From NCBI GenBank assembly GCA_018222965.1, contig JAAEZH010000026.1, positions 1 to 64,000 of the forward strand: a stretch of 64,000 nucleotides of DNA, written 5' to 3'. Both the position numbers and the translations under genes were made by a program. Numbering within the stretch: the first letter of the stretch is position 1; the number at the start of each line of letters is the position of its first letter. Of the stretch, positions 25,593-35,071 are shown piece by piece. The notes under the pieces are model-generated. The model worked only from the letters and a program-made list of their open reading frames with translations. It searched no databases and was not told the origin of the DNA. This DNA comes from Bacteroidota bacterium (GTDB lineage Bacteria > Bacteroidota > Bacteroidia > Chitinophagales > Saprospiraceae).

Positions 25593-25955
25593 TCAGTTGA
25601 ATAAAGCAAGTAACCTTGGACCAAAGACCATCAAACCAACACCAATCGCCCCGATTGAAGTAAATAAAACAGCCGCAGCTGCTACATCCTTGGTTCGCCC
25701 GGCTAGTTTGTGGTAGTCGGGAGATACGAGGTCGGTTAATAATTCGATAGCTGTATTAAATGCCTCAGCAGCAATAACACTAAAAATTGCCAGGATTACC
25801 AGGGCCCACTCGGTAAGCGTTATCTCCAGCCAAAAACCGGCAATTGCCACCATTAACGCTACAAAGAGGTGAATCCTTGCATTAACTTGTGTAGAAAATA
25901 AATCTCGGATGCCTTTGAAAGCAAATGTAAAACTCTTAATTCGACTATCCAGCAT
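25593..25955 (-). CDS. dgkA: Diacylglycerol kinase / undecaprenol kinase family
   Basis: Small integral membrane kinase of the DgkA family that phosphorylates diacylglycerol or undecaprenol. From the ATG at 25955 it is 120 residues with three membrane segments; the signature is EAFNTAIELLTDLVSPDYHKLAGRTKDVAAAAVL, containing the conserved Glu and Asp of the active site. Which lipid it uses cannot be decided from sequence, though Gram-positive-like undecaprenol kinases share this short form. It may be co-transcribed with the DUF5723 gene 90 bases downstream. Confidence 0.92.
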   Translation of the reverse strand: MLDSRIKSFTFAFKGIRDLFSTQVNARIHLFVALMVAIAGFWLEITLTEWALVILAIFSVIAAEAFNTAIELLTDLVSPDYHKLAGRTKDVAAAAVLFTSIGAIGVGLMVFGPRLLALFN

Positions 25956-26116
25956 CTTATGAAATTTCTTGCCAGGTACCAGGACAAAATCAGGTAATAA
26001 TTGAGCTGAGTTGGAAAAATGGAAAACCAACTTTCTTTACCGGGTTTTAACCAACAATACCACCTTTTTATAACAAAAGACACACAGAGCCTATGGTAAC
26101 CACTTTGCCCTGGTAT

Positions 26117-27088
26117 TTACTCTGTTTTATAAAACTGATACATCCCTAAAATACCCAAATGAACAGATTCTGAAGAACTTATGGACGCAAAATCCCGGCA
26201 CTCTAAACCATCTGAGTAAAAGATATGATCAAATGGGATATTAAACAAACTCAAAGTTCCTTTCGGGTAGGCTGTCGGCATCCCCATTCTGCTGTCCTTT
26301 AATCCCAGTTGTTGTCTGAATACAAGAATTTCATTAGACCAGGGCACCATGCGAAAATGCCCAAATGCCAGCAAAGGATTCTGTCTTTGCTGCCCTACTT
26401 TTGTCGCCAGGTCCAGATAGGCAATGATCTTTTCATAAGCTGTTTGAGATAGAGCCGGGTAGGTATGGATTCCCATTAGGTCAACTTCAAATCCATCTTC
26501 CAACTTAAGGGTCCCATATAGTATCGGCAAATCCTGATACTCAAAAGTATCCAATTGATCAAAAGGCAATTTTGAGTACAAGGCAAAGCCTGATAAATCT
26601 ATATCTGGCAGTGAATACCTGTAAGGATACTCCTTTTCCAGTCTTTCCTGTAACCATTCATTCCAGGATGGATTCATTTCCTGAATGGACAAAACATCCG
26701 GCTCTCTTTTCAGCAGACATTCCATAGCCTCTTCCGGATCACCCGTAATATTTGATACATTAAAGTGCAAAAGGCTGAAGGAAGGAGAGGCCTCAAAGCC
26801 TAATGCCTCTCTGATTGTATTACTTTCTGTTCGGTTTTTTAAAAAAGCACAGATCACTGCTGCGCAGGCAAAACTCAAAAAGAGCAGGCGGTTTTGTCCG
26901 ATCAGCAAAAATAAAAAGCCAAAAAATAAAAAGCCAAACATCACTCGAATGGCATTGTCTACACCGGGTTTAAAAACCAGTGCATCCGGCGGTCGCAGGA
27001 CTAATACAACAATTAGAATCATTGTACTCGAAAGCAGGATACTCACCACAGGATGGTGGAAAAACTGGCGAATTCTGCTGGTATTCAA
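26117..27088 (-). CDS. Endonuclease/exonuclease/phosphatase (EEP) family membrane protein with degenerate active site
   Basis: Three hydrophobic segments at about 13-31, 46-63 and 66-84 precede an EEP domain (about 100-320). The early metal residues are present (LLHFNVSN and SIQEMNPSWNEWL), and PFDHIFYSDGLECRDF marks the C-terminal half. However the usual GDFN motif is GHFR (LAFGHFRMVPWS) and the final SDH motif reads SVH, so an Asp, an Asn and a second Asp expected in the active site are missing. It probably starts with TTG at 27088. It may be a non-catalytic member of the YafD-like group. It stands between dgkA and the lamin-tail gene. Confidence 0.82.
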   Translation of the reverse strand: MNTSRIRQFFHHPVVSILLSSTMILIVVLVLRPPDALVFKPGVDNAIRVMFGFLFFGFLFLLIGQNRLLFLSFACAAVICAFLKNRTESNTIREALGFEASPSFSLLHFNVSNITGDPEEAMECLLKREPDVLSIQEMNPSWNEWLQERLEKEYPYRYSLPDIDLSGFALYSKLPFDQLDTFEYQDLPILYGTLKLEDGFEVDLMGIHTYPALSQTAYEKIIAYLDLATKVGQQRQNPLLAFGHFRMVPWSNEILVFRQQLGLKDSRMGMPTAYPKGTLSLFNIPFDHIFYSDGLECRDFASISSSESVHLGILGMYQFYKTE

Positions 27089-27144
27089 ATCTTGTTCATT
27101 AAATCATCGATCTACAGGTTGCCGGCTCCATTGCCGGTCAAAAC

Positions 27145-29796
27145 CTAATTTAAATCCTTGGCCAGAACAAAGGATATTTTCTCCTCCAATCTTCTTCCGT
27201 CCGGATGAAAGTACTCAATCCAAAGGACATAAATGCCCATTGGTGCCAAATCATTATTAGACGTATTGCCCTCCCATTGAAAACTTCCTGATGCTCCCAG
27301 AATGGCATTGGCTGCCAGCACATTTACCTGGTTTCCGCTGGCATTAAAAACACGGATATTTGCGGTAAAACCGGTCTCTTCTAATTTGTAATCAAGGAGC
27401 AAAAGGTCCTGATACCCGTCACCATCCGGAGAGAAAGAGGGATGGACCAGGCTAAAGGCTTTTTCATTATTATTCGCAGGAGCATATGCCTGAGAATTGG
27501 GGCCTGTGGGAGTAGCATATCCGGCTGTGGCTGCCGCCGAATGCCAGTTTGCCCCGCTATTGACCGGATCGCTGATCCGAATACGCTCCAGTGATACGCC
27601 CCGGGTATCGTCCAGAAGTGGATGATGCAGATCATCCGAATAATCAAAAGACTCCAGCACGAGCGCTTCCATTCCGGGAGTAATCGAAACCAAAGAGACA
27701 TTCCCGGAAGGGGCACTAAATACCGGCAAATCAGCCTTCACAAGATTCTCGGGTTGCGGAACGGTGTATTGTTCCAACAAGTCAGCGGGCGATTCTGTCA
27801 GTACGAGGTAATCGCCGGGAAAAAGGAGACGACTCACCTCAAGACCAGACAAGGAATCGCTGGAACCCTGAATATTTCCCACGACCAAATTGGCCAAATC
27901 AAAAGGACGCTGCCCGGCGTGGAAAATTTCCACAAAATCGCTTCCACCTACTTCCGGATGATACAATACCTCGTTGATGATTAATTCGCCGGGCTTCGGA
28001 GTGGCCGGCAAGCCAAACTTCAGCGCATTTCCCTGCCCCGGATTTCCTATACAATCGCTCAGGTCTTTGGCCAGGCTAATTTCGTAAATCGTATTGGAAT
28101 CCAGGGGGTCCTCCAAAAACAAAAAGGCCCGGTCGCGGTATACCTCATTGAGGATTACCATTTCGACCATTACGTTCGGCTCTATTAGATAAAAAGCAGG
28201 ATTGGCGGCTTTCGCCGAATCCGGCAATTCAGAAAACTGAATCACCAGCGTACTTTCATCCTCGGGATATACACGACTGAGAGCGACCCCTGTCTCATCT
28301 GCCTCTGGTGCATACACGCTATTGGCAGCTGCGGGTGTCCCCCCATTCAAATCTTCAGAAGCAACCCAGTTTTCGCCCCCTAAACAAGGTGCCTCCGGGT
28401 TAATCATTTCAAGGGTCCAGCCGCCATCATCTTTGGCCGAAGAACCGTACCATTCATCTGTATAGGTAACCAGGTGTATCACTGATTGATCGGGAGCAAG
28501 CAGGGCCAATTCGTCGCCGGAATTAGAAAGGGAAGGCATAGATGACAGGCCCAAAACAGGACCATACGCTTCAAAAGCAAAAGCGTCTTCTTCATCACAG
28601 ATAATTACATACCCGCCAGATTCGAGCAAAAATGCAGGCAGTGGCTCCGGGCTGGAACCGCTTGTAATGGACCAGCCTTCGAGCTCAAAGTTTTTGTCGG
28701 AGGCATTGTATAGTTCCAGGAATTCGGCATTGGGCAAACCCACAGAAGGCGCCGGATCCGCCATAATTTCGTGAATCAAAACATCAAATGCAAGCGGCAG
28801 GCTCTCCTCGATAAATTCAAATTCGGCGAAAGCCCCATTGAGGATATTTTGCGAAACATCCGCTACTCCGTTTACAGCCAATTGATACGTCTGGCCATCT
28901 TGCAAAAGATTGTTGAGATCCAGTTGTACCACATTCGGTTCGGCCGGATCAAATGCAGCAGAAAGTGGCTGACCAATCCCCTGGTCTACTTCATAATTGG
29001 AAACCGTTTCAGCCGAGAGCGGGTCGAGTGCTTCATTAAAAACAACTTCTATTTGTGTGGCATTTTGGGCTGTCGCCGAAAGAAGTTGTGGCGCATCGGT
29101 ATCCACATACAGCGGATCAATGAGCAAATCATCGAAGTAGAAATCTTCATTTCTGGTGCTGGTATAGTTGCAGATAAGTCCGAAGAAATTGCCGGATTGA
29201 AAGGTGTTGTCTACAGCCGTGCCTTCCGATTGAAAATCGGTTCCTCCGGTATAATCGGCGAATAACTCCCATTCTCCGGAAGTGCTTCTGGTAATCCGAA
29301 CCCGGGCTTCTGCCGGATCGCTGCCCAGGGCTCCGCTTGTTCCGGCAATAAGCAAGACTGAATCATCTCCGTCTTGCAGGTAAAGTTCGAGTGCATCATC
29401 TGAGCCGCTGATGCCTCCCAGTTTGAGAAAATATCCATTTGGACTGGCTAATAAGTCTTCTGAATCAGCCTGAAGATAGATCTGTCCGAAATTGCTGGCG
29501 GAAGGCGAGAAATCCATGCTGAAATAAATCTCCCAGGTAGTGGCATCGTTGGTGGATACGGGTGCCGGCAGGTACAGGATGGATTCATTGGAAGATTCGG
29601 GATCGGGGTCCATGAGTTGCAGGGTATTAGCTACATTTACCTGAAACAAATCGGTATTGCCCATCCAGGCAGGATTATTGTCGAGGTCTCCGTCTGAAAA
29701 ATCATCTATTAATTGAGCGAATGCCGGGAAGCCCAAAAACAAAATCAGCATGGAGAGGAAAAATTTTCCCAGGCCGACGGAATTTATTGACAACAT
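27145..29796 (-). CDS. Lamin tail domain surface protein
   Basis: A secreted 883-residue protein with a signal peptide (FFLSMLILFLGFPAFAQ). Order of parts: an N-terminal jelly-roll-like region (about 28-230, YFSMDFSPSASNFGQIYLQ), an Ig-like bacterial segment (about 232-330, LLSATAQNATQIEVVFNEALD), a lamin-tail domain (about 340-460, VLIHEIMADPAPSVGLPNAEFLELYN), a second Ig-like part, a second lamin-tail-like domain (about 605-700, LIINEVLYHPEVGGSDFVEI) and a C-terminal FlgD-like Ig domain (SPDGDGYQDLLLL). It lacks an obvious T9SS sorting domain of the usual type; the FlgD-like end may serve instead. Cargo for the cell surface is inferred. Confidence 0.85.
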   Translation of the reverse strand: MLSINSVGLGKFFLSMLILFLGFPAFAQLIDDFSDGDLDNNPAWMGNTDLFQVNVANTLQLMDPDPESSNESILYLPAPVSTNDATTWEIYFSMDFSPSASNFGQIYLQADSEDLLASPNGYFLKLGGISGSDDALELYLQDGDDSVLLIAGTSGALGSDPAEARVRITRSTSGEWELFADYTGGTDFQSEGTAVDNTFQSGNFFGLICNYTSTRNEDFYFDDLLIDPLYVDTDAPQLLSATAQNATQIEVVFNEALDPLSAETVSNYEVDQGIGQPLSAAFDPAEPNVVQLDLNNLLQDGQTYQLAVNGVADVSQNILNGAFAEFEFIEESLPLAFDVLIHEIMADPAPSVGLPNAEFLELYNASDKNFELEGWSITSGSSPEPLPAFLLESGGYVIICDEEDAFAFEAYGPVLGLSSMPSLSNSGDELALLAPDQSVIHLVTYTDEWYGSSAKDDGGWTLEMINPEAPCLGGENWVASEDLNGGTPAAANSVYAPEADETGVALSRVYPEDESTLVIQFSELPDSAKAANPAFYLIEPNVMVEMVILNEVYRDRAFLFLEDPLDSNTIYEISLAKDLSDCIGNPGQGNALKFGLPATPKPGELIINEVLYHPEVGGSDFVEIFHAGQRPFDLANLVVGNIQGSSDSLSGLEVSRLLFPGDYLVLTESPADLLEQYTVPQPENLVKADLPVFSAPSGNVSLVSITPGMEALVLESFDYSDDLHHPLLDDTRGVSLERIRISDPVNSGANWHSAAATAGYATPTGPNSQAYAPANNNEKAFSLVHPSFSPDGDGYQDLLLLDYKLEETGFTANIRVFNASGNQVNVLAANAILGASGSFQWEGNTSNNDLAPMGIYVLWIEYFHPDGRRLEEKISFVLAKDLN

Positions 29797-29906
29797 GAAG
29801 AGTTATTTGTTTGACAAAATAAGTTACGCGCTTTGAAATCTTCAGGAACTCCCATTTTTTAACGGGAACTTTAAAGTAAAAGCACCGCTTGAATTCCGAA
29901 ATCCGG

Positions 29907-29914
29907 TATCTTTG
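29907..29914 (+). promoter_or_regulatory. Candidate -7 box for asd
   Basis: TATCTTTG matches TAnnTTTG. The nearest -33-like word, CTTG at 29888-29891, is only 15 bases away, so the match is partial. A start near 29921 would give a leader of about 105 bases before asd. Confidence 0.4.
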
Positions 29915-30026
29915 TGGCCGCTGAATATACGGCTGATTAAATGTTTTGAACATAAGTAAGGGAGTATATTCTGAAGAATTCGTTGGAGTTTAAGCATTTT
30001 GGGGCTTAAACAGCAAAAAATTTAAC

Positions 30027-31043
30027 ATGAAAGTAGCAATTGTTGGTGCCACAGGACTGGTTGGCACTGTCATGGTAAAAGTACTGGAAGAGCGCGGATT
30101 TCCCGTTACAGAATTACTTCCGGTAGCTTCTGAACGTTCGCGGGGGAAGGAAATTGAATTTAATGGAAAAGCATGGCCGGTCATCACGTTGCCTGACGCT
30201 GTAGCAGCAAAGCCGGATCTGGCTCTATTCTCAGCGGGTGGCGATGTTTCTAAAGAGTGGGCTCCGAAGTTTGCCGCAGCGGGAACCACCGTTGTAGACA
30301 ACTCCAGTGCGTGGCGCATGGATCCCGATAAGAAGCTGATCGTGCCTGAGGTGAATGGTCATTTGCTCGAAAAAGAAGATAAGATCATTGCCAACCCAAA
30401 CTGCTCCACTATTCAGATGGTAGTAGCCCTGGCTCCCTTGCATCATACATACGGACTGAAACGGCTGGTTATTTCCACTTATCAGTCCTTTACGGGTACG
30501 GGGGTAAAAGCGGTGAAGCAATACAATTTGGAAAGAAAAGGCTATGAGACCGAAGACATTGAAAAGGCCTACCCTCACCCTATTTTTGAGAACTGCCTGC
30601 CTCATTGCGATATCTTTTTGGAAAACGATTATACCAAGGAAGAAATGAAGCTGGTACACGAAACCAGAAAAATTCTTGGAGACAAGGATTTGCCTGTAAC
30701 GGCAACTGCTGTGCGGGTGCCGGTACATGGTGGTCACTCGGAATCTGTGAATGTTGAGCTCGAAAAAGGGTTCGAAATCACAGAAGTACGTAACTTACTG
30801 CGCGAAGCGGCCGGAATCGTCCTGCAGGACAACCCGGCAAACAATGAATATCCTATGCCGCTGGCTGCCAAAAACAAGGATGACGTTTTTGTTGGCAGAC
30901 TCAGACGAGACGAATCAATCGAAAATGGCCTGAACATGTGGATCGTAGCCGATAACCTGCGTAAAGGTGCAGCTACCAATGCTGTTCAGATCGCTGAACT
31001 TTTGATACAGAAGAAACTATTACCGGTTCCTGCTATTGCCTAG
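30027..31043 (+). CDS. asd: Aspartate-semialdehyde dehydrogenase
   Basis: Reduces aspartyl phosphate to aspartate semialdehyde, the branch point to lysine, diaminopimelate, threonine and methionine. The NADP-binding GATGLVGTVM motif opens the protein; the catalytic Cys126 is in NPNCSTIQ and the proton-shuttling His in VPVHGGHSES. The length of 338 residues is normal. No lysine-type riboswitch is evident in the 110-base leader. The coiled-coil gene follows 70 bases later on the same strand. Confidence 0.97.
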   Translation: MKVAIVGATGLVGTVMVKVLEERGFPVTELLPVASERSRGKEIEFNGKAWPVITLPDAVAAKPDLALFSAGGDVSKEWAPKFAAAGTTVVDNSSAWRMDPDKKLIVPEVNGHLLEKEDKIIANPNCSTIQMVVALAPLHHTYGLKRLVISTYQSFTGTGVKAVKQYNLERKGYETEDIEKAYPHPIFENCLPHCDIFLENDYTKEEMKLVHETRKILGDKDLPVTATAVRVPVHGGHSESVNVELEKGFEITEVRNLLREAAGIVLQDNPANNEYPMPLAAKNKDDVFVGRLRRDESIENGLNMWIVADNLRKGAATNAVQIAELLIQKKLLPVPAIA

Positions 31044-31112
31044 AGCCGTATCGACACTAAACATACCGGACCGCTTTTGGCGGACCTGATTATTGAATCA
31101 ACGTACAGACAC

Positions 31113-32480
31113 ATGAAGACCAAACTCGTTTTTTGGGGGTCGAATGAAAAGGAGGAAAAAATCCTGGTCGGCATATCCCTTCGAGCTGCCGACAACAAGA
31201 TCGACATCTACACATTCCCGGAAGAAAAAGTAACAGACGCCTTTCACGATCAGATGATGGAGGAGTGGAGGCTGGGCAAAGAGGTGGAATTTCCGGAAGG
31301 ACACCAGCATCAGGAGCGCGATCTCAATGCCAGTGAAAGCCTGCTTCCCGACAGCATAAAAGCCATGAAAACGGATCTCATCAAGCGAGCTCAAACCGAA
31401 TGGCAATTCGTCGTGCTGTCTGAAAAACTACACAAAGCCTACGAAACGGAGCTCAATGACCTGCAAGAGCGGGTTGAAAAGCTCGAATCTTTTGACAAAG
31501 GGGTGTGGGACAATCTCAAAGAATTTTGGGATAAGGTTCAGGGCCAGGCCCGGGAACGCAATCTGTTTTGGGAACACGCCAACAAATTGCGCGACAATGT
31601 AAACGACCTTTTTGGCAGATTAAAAGATATGCGCTCAAAACTCGATGAAGAGTTTCGAAACAAATCGAAGGACAATCTCGACCAACTGGGAACAGCCCTT
31701 GAAGAGCTTGAAGAGCGGATTAAAGAAGGCAGCCGCATGCGGTCGGTATTCAATGATCTGAAGAAAATGCAGAAAGCATTCTGGGATGCTGAAATGACCC
31801 GGGAACATCGGCAGAAAATGCGCAAGCGCATCAATGCCGCCTTTAAAAAGGTAAAGGAAAAACGATTTGGTGAAAGTTCAGCCAATGATCAGGATGCGCT
31901 GCAACGCATTACCCGACGGTACGACGGCCTGCTTGGTGCTATTGATAAAATGGAGCGTTCGATGGAACGCGATAAGAAAGATTTCAAATTTCAGGAACGC
32001 CGCATTGAAGATTCCGACGGTCAGCTCGAAGCTCAAATCCGTCAGGCAAAGATCAAGATGATTGAAGAGCGTCTTAAATCCAAGCAGGATAAGCTATCGG
32101 AAATGCATAAAACCCGGGAGCAGCTGGAGGACCGCATCAAAAAGATAAAAGAGCGGGAAGAAAGACGCCAGAAAACGGAAGATGCCAAGAAGGCAGCGAA
32201 GGATAAGATTGCTCAGGAAATGCAGAAGCGCAGTCCGGAGGTGGATTCAGAGAAACTGGAAGAAGCAGCTGAGAAGATCAACAAAACCCGGAAGAAAAAA
32301 GACCAGGAAGAGGAGAAGAAGAAAAAACCTGAATCTTTGCTTGATGCTGTTGGCACTACGCTGGGAGAAGCCCTGGAGGATGTAGTGGATACGGTTAAAG
32401 CCGTAGCTGAGGTTGTTGGCGACCGAATCGAAGAAAAGGTAGACGATTTCAAAGAAAGCTTAAAAGACGAAGAGGAGTAA
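31113..32480 (+). CDS. Long coiled-coil protein of unknown function
   Basis: Not recognised as a named family. From the ATG at 31113 (455 residues; the frame opens at a TTG at 31077) the first 75 residues look globular (KTKLVFWGSNEKEEKILVGISL, an alpha/beta opening), and the rest is almost wholly charged alpha-helix with heptads, from about 80 to 400, rich in K, E, R and Q. The C-terminal 55 residues form amphipathic helices (LLDAVGTTLGEALEDVVDTV). No signal peptide or membrane span, so it is likely cytoplasmic. A scaffold-like or cytoskeletal role is only a guess. Confidence 0.8.
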   Translation: MKTKLVFWGSNEKEEKILVGISLRAADNKIDIYTFPEEKVTDAFHDQMMEEWRLGKEVEFPEGHQHQERDLNASESLLPDSIKAMKTDLIKRAQTEWQFVVLSEKLHKAYETELNDLQERVEKLESFDKGVWDNLKEFWDKVQGQARERNLFWEHANKLRDNVNDLFGRLKDMRSKLDEEFRNKSKDNLDQLGTALEELEERIKEGSRMRSVFNDLKKMQKAFWDAEMTREHRQKMRKRINAAFKKVKEKRFGESSANDQDALQRITRRYDGLLGAIDKMERSMERDKKDFKFQERRIEDSDGQLEAQIRQAKIKMIEERLKSKQDKLSEMHKTREQLEDRIKKIKEREERRQKTEDAKKAAKDKIAQEMQKRSPEVDSEKLEEAAEKINKTRKKKDQEEEKKKKPESLLDAVGTTLGEALEDVVDTVKAVAEVVGDRIEEKVDDFKESLKDEEE

Positions 32481-33455
32481 TTACTTCTTGCGTTCGGTTA
32501 CAAAGATCACCAGTTCTTTCAATGATCTTTTGGCATCGGATTCCGGGAATTCGTCGAGCAGGCTAAAAGCCTCATCCCGATACCGGTACATGGCTTCTTT
32601 GGCATATTCTATGCCGCCGCTTTGGCGCACAAATTCAATTACCTCCGCTACTTTTTTGCGGTCTTTATTGTGGCGGCGAATCAAATTCATGATTCGCCGT
32701 CGCTCTTTTTTAGGGGCATTTGAAAGCGCGTAAATCAACGGAAGGGTTAACTTTTTTTCCTTGATGTCGATCCCCAGCGGTTTACCAACCTGATCGTCGC
32801 CAAAATCAAAAAGATCGTCCCGGATCTGGAAGGAGATACCGATCTTTTCGCCAAAGTCGTGCATCTTCCGGATGTGCTCCTGATTATCTGTAACAGAAGA
32901 AGTACCGACAGCACAGGCAGCTGCAATTAGTGAGGCAGTTTTGGATTTGATGATTTCGTAATAAACGTCCTCCTTGATATCCAGTCTGCGGGCTTTTTCC
33001 AGTTGCAGCAACTCTCCTTCCACCATGGCCTGAACGGCTTCAGTAACGATCTCCAACAACTTGAATTCGTTTTTTTGAAGCGCGATCAGCATACCTCTCG
33101 ATAAAAAATAGTCGCCCACCAATACGGCGATCTTGTTTTTCCAAAGGGCATTGACAGAGAAAAATCCACGGCGCTTGTAAGATTCATCTACCACATCATC
33201 GTGAACCAGAGACGCAGAATGGAGCAATTCGACAAAGGAGGCCGCTGTGTATGTAGATTCTGATACTTCGCCACACATTTTGGCTGACAGGAAGACAAAC
33301 ATAGGACGCACCTGTTTGCCTTTGCGGCGAACGATGTAATAGGTTATTCGGTCAAGCAGAGAAACATTACTGCGAACCGAATCGCGGAAATGGGTCTCAA
33401 AGTGCTTTAACTCGTCTGCAATAGGTTTTTTAATCGCCTCCAGTGAACCGGCCAT
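32481..33455 (-). CDS. Polyprenyl diphosphate synthase
   Basis: Condenses isopentenyl units onto an allylic diphosphate to make a long isoprenoid chain (for menaquinone or lipid carrier). The two Asp-rich motifs are seen as LVHDDVVDES (Asp86, 87, 90) and IRDDLFDFGDD; GKQVRPMFVFLSAKM is the diphosphate-binding segment. From the ATG at 33455 it is 324 residues, the usual length; the reading frame opens further upstream but that part is not family-like. Chain length cannot be read with certainty. It abuts the coiled-coil gene convergently. Confidence 0.93.
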   Translation of the reverse strand: MAGSLEAIKKPIADELKHFETHFRDSVRSNVSLLDRITYYIVRRKGKQVRPMFVFLSAKMCGEVSESTYTAASFVELLHSASLVHDDVVDESYKRRGFFSVNALWKNKIAVLVGDYFLSRGMLIALQKNEFKLLEIVTEAVQAMVEGELLQLEKARRLDIKEDVYYEIIKSKTASLIAAACAVGTSSVTDNQEHIRKMHDFGEKIGISFQIRDDLFDFGDDQVGKPLGIDIKEKKLTLPLIYALSNAPKKERRRIMNLIRRHNKDRKKVAEVIEFVRQSGGIEYAKEAMYRYRDEAFSLLDEFPESDAKRSLKELVIFVTERKK

Positions 33456-33694
33456 AAGTATTCTTGTGCGTTGACGGCCCAAATTACAAGGATAATTTTT
33501 GCAAGCAGGTAGTATTTCCAAAAAAATACCCCGAATGGGTTTATTCCGCTTCTTAAGCCTGTAAATATAACATTGTAGCAACCTGCAGGCTTAGGAAATA
33601 ACTTATCTCCTTTATTATACTCCTGGGAAAGAAATAGGTTCAAAGTTTAGTCGGAAATATTAAATCTGATATGTATAGATTCTCTAAAACAGAA

Positions 33695-33727
33695 TGGCTC
33701 TCTAAATTCTGGTGAATTTAGGAGCCA
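33695..33727. other. Long intergenic hairpin without a T run
   Basis: TGGCTC (33695-33700), one bulged T, CTAAATTC (33702-33709), a 4-base loop, then GAATTTAG (33714-33721) and GAGCCA (33722-33727): a 14-pair stem. There is no T tract, so it is not an ordinary terminator. It could be part of an RNA leader or a remnant of a mobile repeat. Confidence 0.6.
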
Positions 33728-34004
33728 CTCCAGAGAGAACGATGATTAATTTTTGAGGACAATTAGCTGGCATCCTCCATTTGTTCTCATCAAGTCAATA
33801 AGGGGTAATACAGGGGGCATTAAAATCTAAAACCAGGGCAAGATAAAGTTCTGGATATCCTTAAATATAATCCAGCAGGCTTCTACCTAAACTTCATGCG
33901 TATTTTTACGCAACGCCATCCGTACCAATACTGGAATTCACATGAGTATATAAACATAAAAAACTGTATACCAACAACTTAAGCCCATCACTGATTCAGG
34001 CAGA

Positions 34005-34018
34005 CTTTGTTAACAAAG
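34005..34018. promoter_or_regulatory. Perfect 14-base palindrome CTTTGTTAACAAAG
   Basis: A perfect inverted repeat 66 bases upstream of the ATG at 34084. It has the size and position of an operator for a dimeric regulator; no such regulator is encoded next to it apart from the downstream response regulator. Function is inferred. Confidence 0.4.
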
Positions 34019-34083
34019 CATTATAGGTTAATTTCAAATGCCCTGCGAACCTTTGCGTTCGTCAAAACCTAAAACCCTCGATC

Positions 34084-34419
34084 ATGCCAGTATTTACCGG
34101 AAATGAAGGATCAATTATTAGCAAAACTGCTGCAAAGAACCTGACAGCAAATTTTCAATCCGATTTCCCGAATGAACGCAAAGGGTACTTTTATGGAAAG
34201 AGTAAACTTTTGGCCATCCTCAATCAGGATGGATGTGTCGGGATTCGGATATATTTTGGGAAAGAAGATGAAGAAGGAGAAGAAACCAAACCCATTCAAC
34301 TAATTTTAGTTGGAACAGATGAAGATGGCGATGATCAAAGTGGATCCTCTCATACCATATTAGAATTTGGTACTCCCTGTCCCAGCGATTGCAGTACCCC
34401 GTCAGAGGCTGTCGGGTAA
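34084..34419 (+). CDS. Small protein of unknown function upstream of a two-component system
   Basis: A 111-residue protein that I do not recognise. It has no signal peptide or membrane span. The first 80 residues alternate helix and strand (TAAKNLTANFQSDFPNERKGYFYG, then LLAILNQDGCVGIRIYFG), followed by an acidic stretch (EDEEGEE, DEDGDD) and a C-terminal TPCPSDC cysteine pair. It begins a same-strand run with the membrane protein, kinase and regulator, 13 bases before the membrane protein's ATG, so it is probably co-transcribed and may be a sensed or regulated partner. Confidence 0.7.
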   Translation: MPVFTGNEGSIISKTAAKNLTANFQSDFPNERKGYFYGKSKLLAILNQDGCVGIRIYFGKEDEEGEETKPIQLILVGTDEDGDDQSGSSHTILEFGTPCPSDCSTPSEAVG

Positions 34420-34432
34420 AAGAAAACAACTT

Positions 34433-35071
34433 ATGCTCTATAAGATTTTCCTTTTCTCAAATCTACTTCCGGTTATAGCAGGTCTCTTGCAATGGAAAAA
34501 ACTACCTGTTACGTTGAGGATTATTTCACTTATTCCTCTGGCAGATTTCAGTGCTGAAATAATTGCTAAATGGTCTGCCCATACCTTCCAGAATAATATG
34601 ATCGTATTTAACGGGTACCGGGTTATTGAGGTATTCCTTTTATCACTCTTTTTTTATTTCCTGTTCCCAAAGGAAAAGTTTAAGAGAGTGCTGACCTATG
34701 GAAGCGCAATCTTAATCCTTTTTGGGTTGGTAAGCTCCCAGTGGATAAGTGGTTGGATGACATATAACAATCCCTTTTTTGTACTGAGCAGTATATGGTA
34801 TATTCTTCTGGCTTTTATGTACTATTTACAATTGCTTGACAGGTTTCCTATTCAGGGATTGGAAAGAGATCCGTATTTTGTCATAAATACTGCCCTGATA
34901 ATTTATTTTATTGTATCAGCCCTGGCTTTTGCAGTCCTAATTCTTACACAAAAAATGGATCAGAATTTATGGTTGCTCTTTAAAGTTAATCACATTTTCC
35001 GAAATGTGTTGATAGCAACAGGACTTCTACTATTCGCCAAAAAATGGATCAAACAGAAAGCATACGAATAG
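34433..35071 (+). CDS. Multi-pass membrane protein of unknown function
   Basis: From the ATG at 34433 the product is 212 residues with about six to seven membrane segments and little else (YKIFLFSNLLPVIAGLL, VFLLSLFFYFLF, AILILFGLVSSQWISGW, FVINTALIIYFIVSALAFAVLIL). The reading frame opens earlier at 34367 but overlaps the previous gene. Its last 28 bases overlap the histidine kinase start, a clear sign of coupled translation, so it may serve as the kinase's membrane sensor. The family is not named by me. Confidence 0.78.
   Translation: MLYKIFLFSNLLPVIAGLLQWKKLPVTLRIISLIPLADFSAEIIAKWSAHTFQNNMIVFNGYRVIEVFLLSLFFYFLFPKEKFKRVLTYGSAILILFGLVSSQWISGWMTYNNPFFVLSSIWYILLAFMYYLQLLDRFPIQGLERDPYFVINTALIIYFIVSALAFAVLILTQKMDQNLWLLFKVNHIFRNVLIATGLLLFAKKWIKQKAYE

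Larger units (their letters stand above)
33456..34083. other. Long intergenic region with an unexplained hairpin and palindrome
   Basis: About 630 noncoding bases between the divergent polyprenyl synthase and the unknown 34084 gene. It contains a long hairpin at 33695-33727 and a perfect 14-base palindrome at 34005-34018. I see no reading frame, tRNA or clear full promoter in it. Confidence 0.75.
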
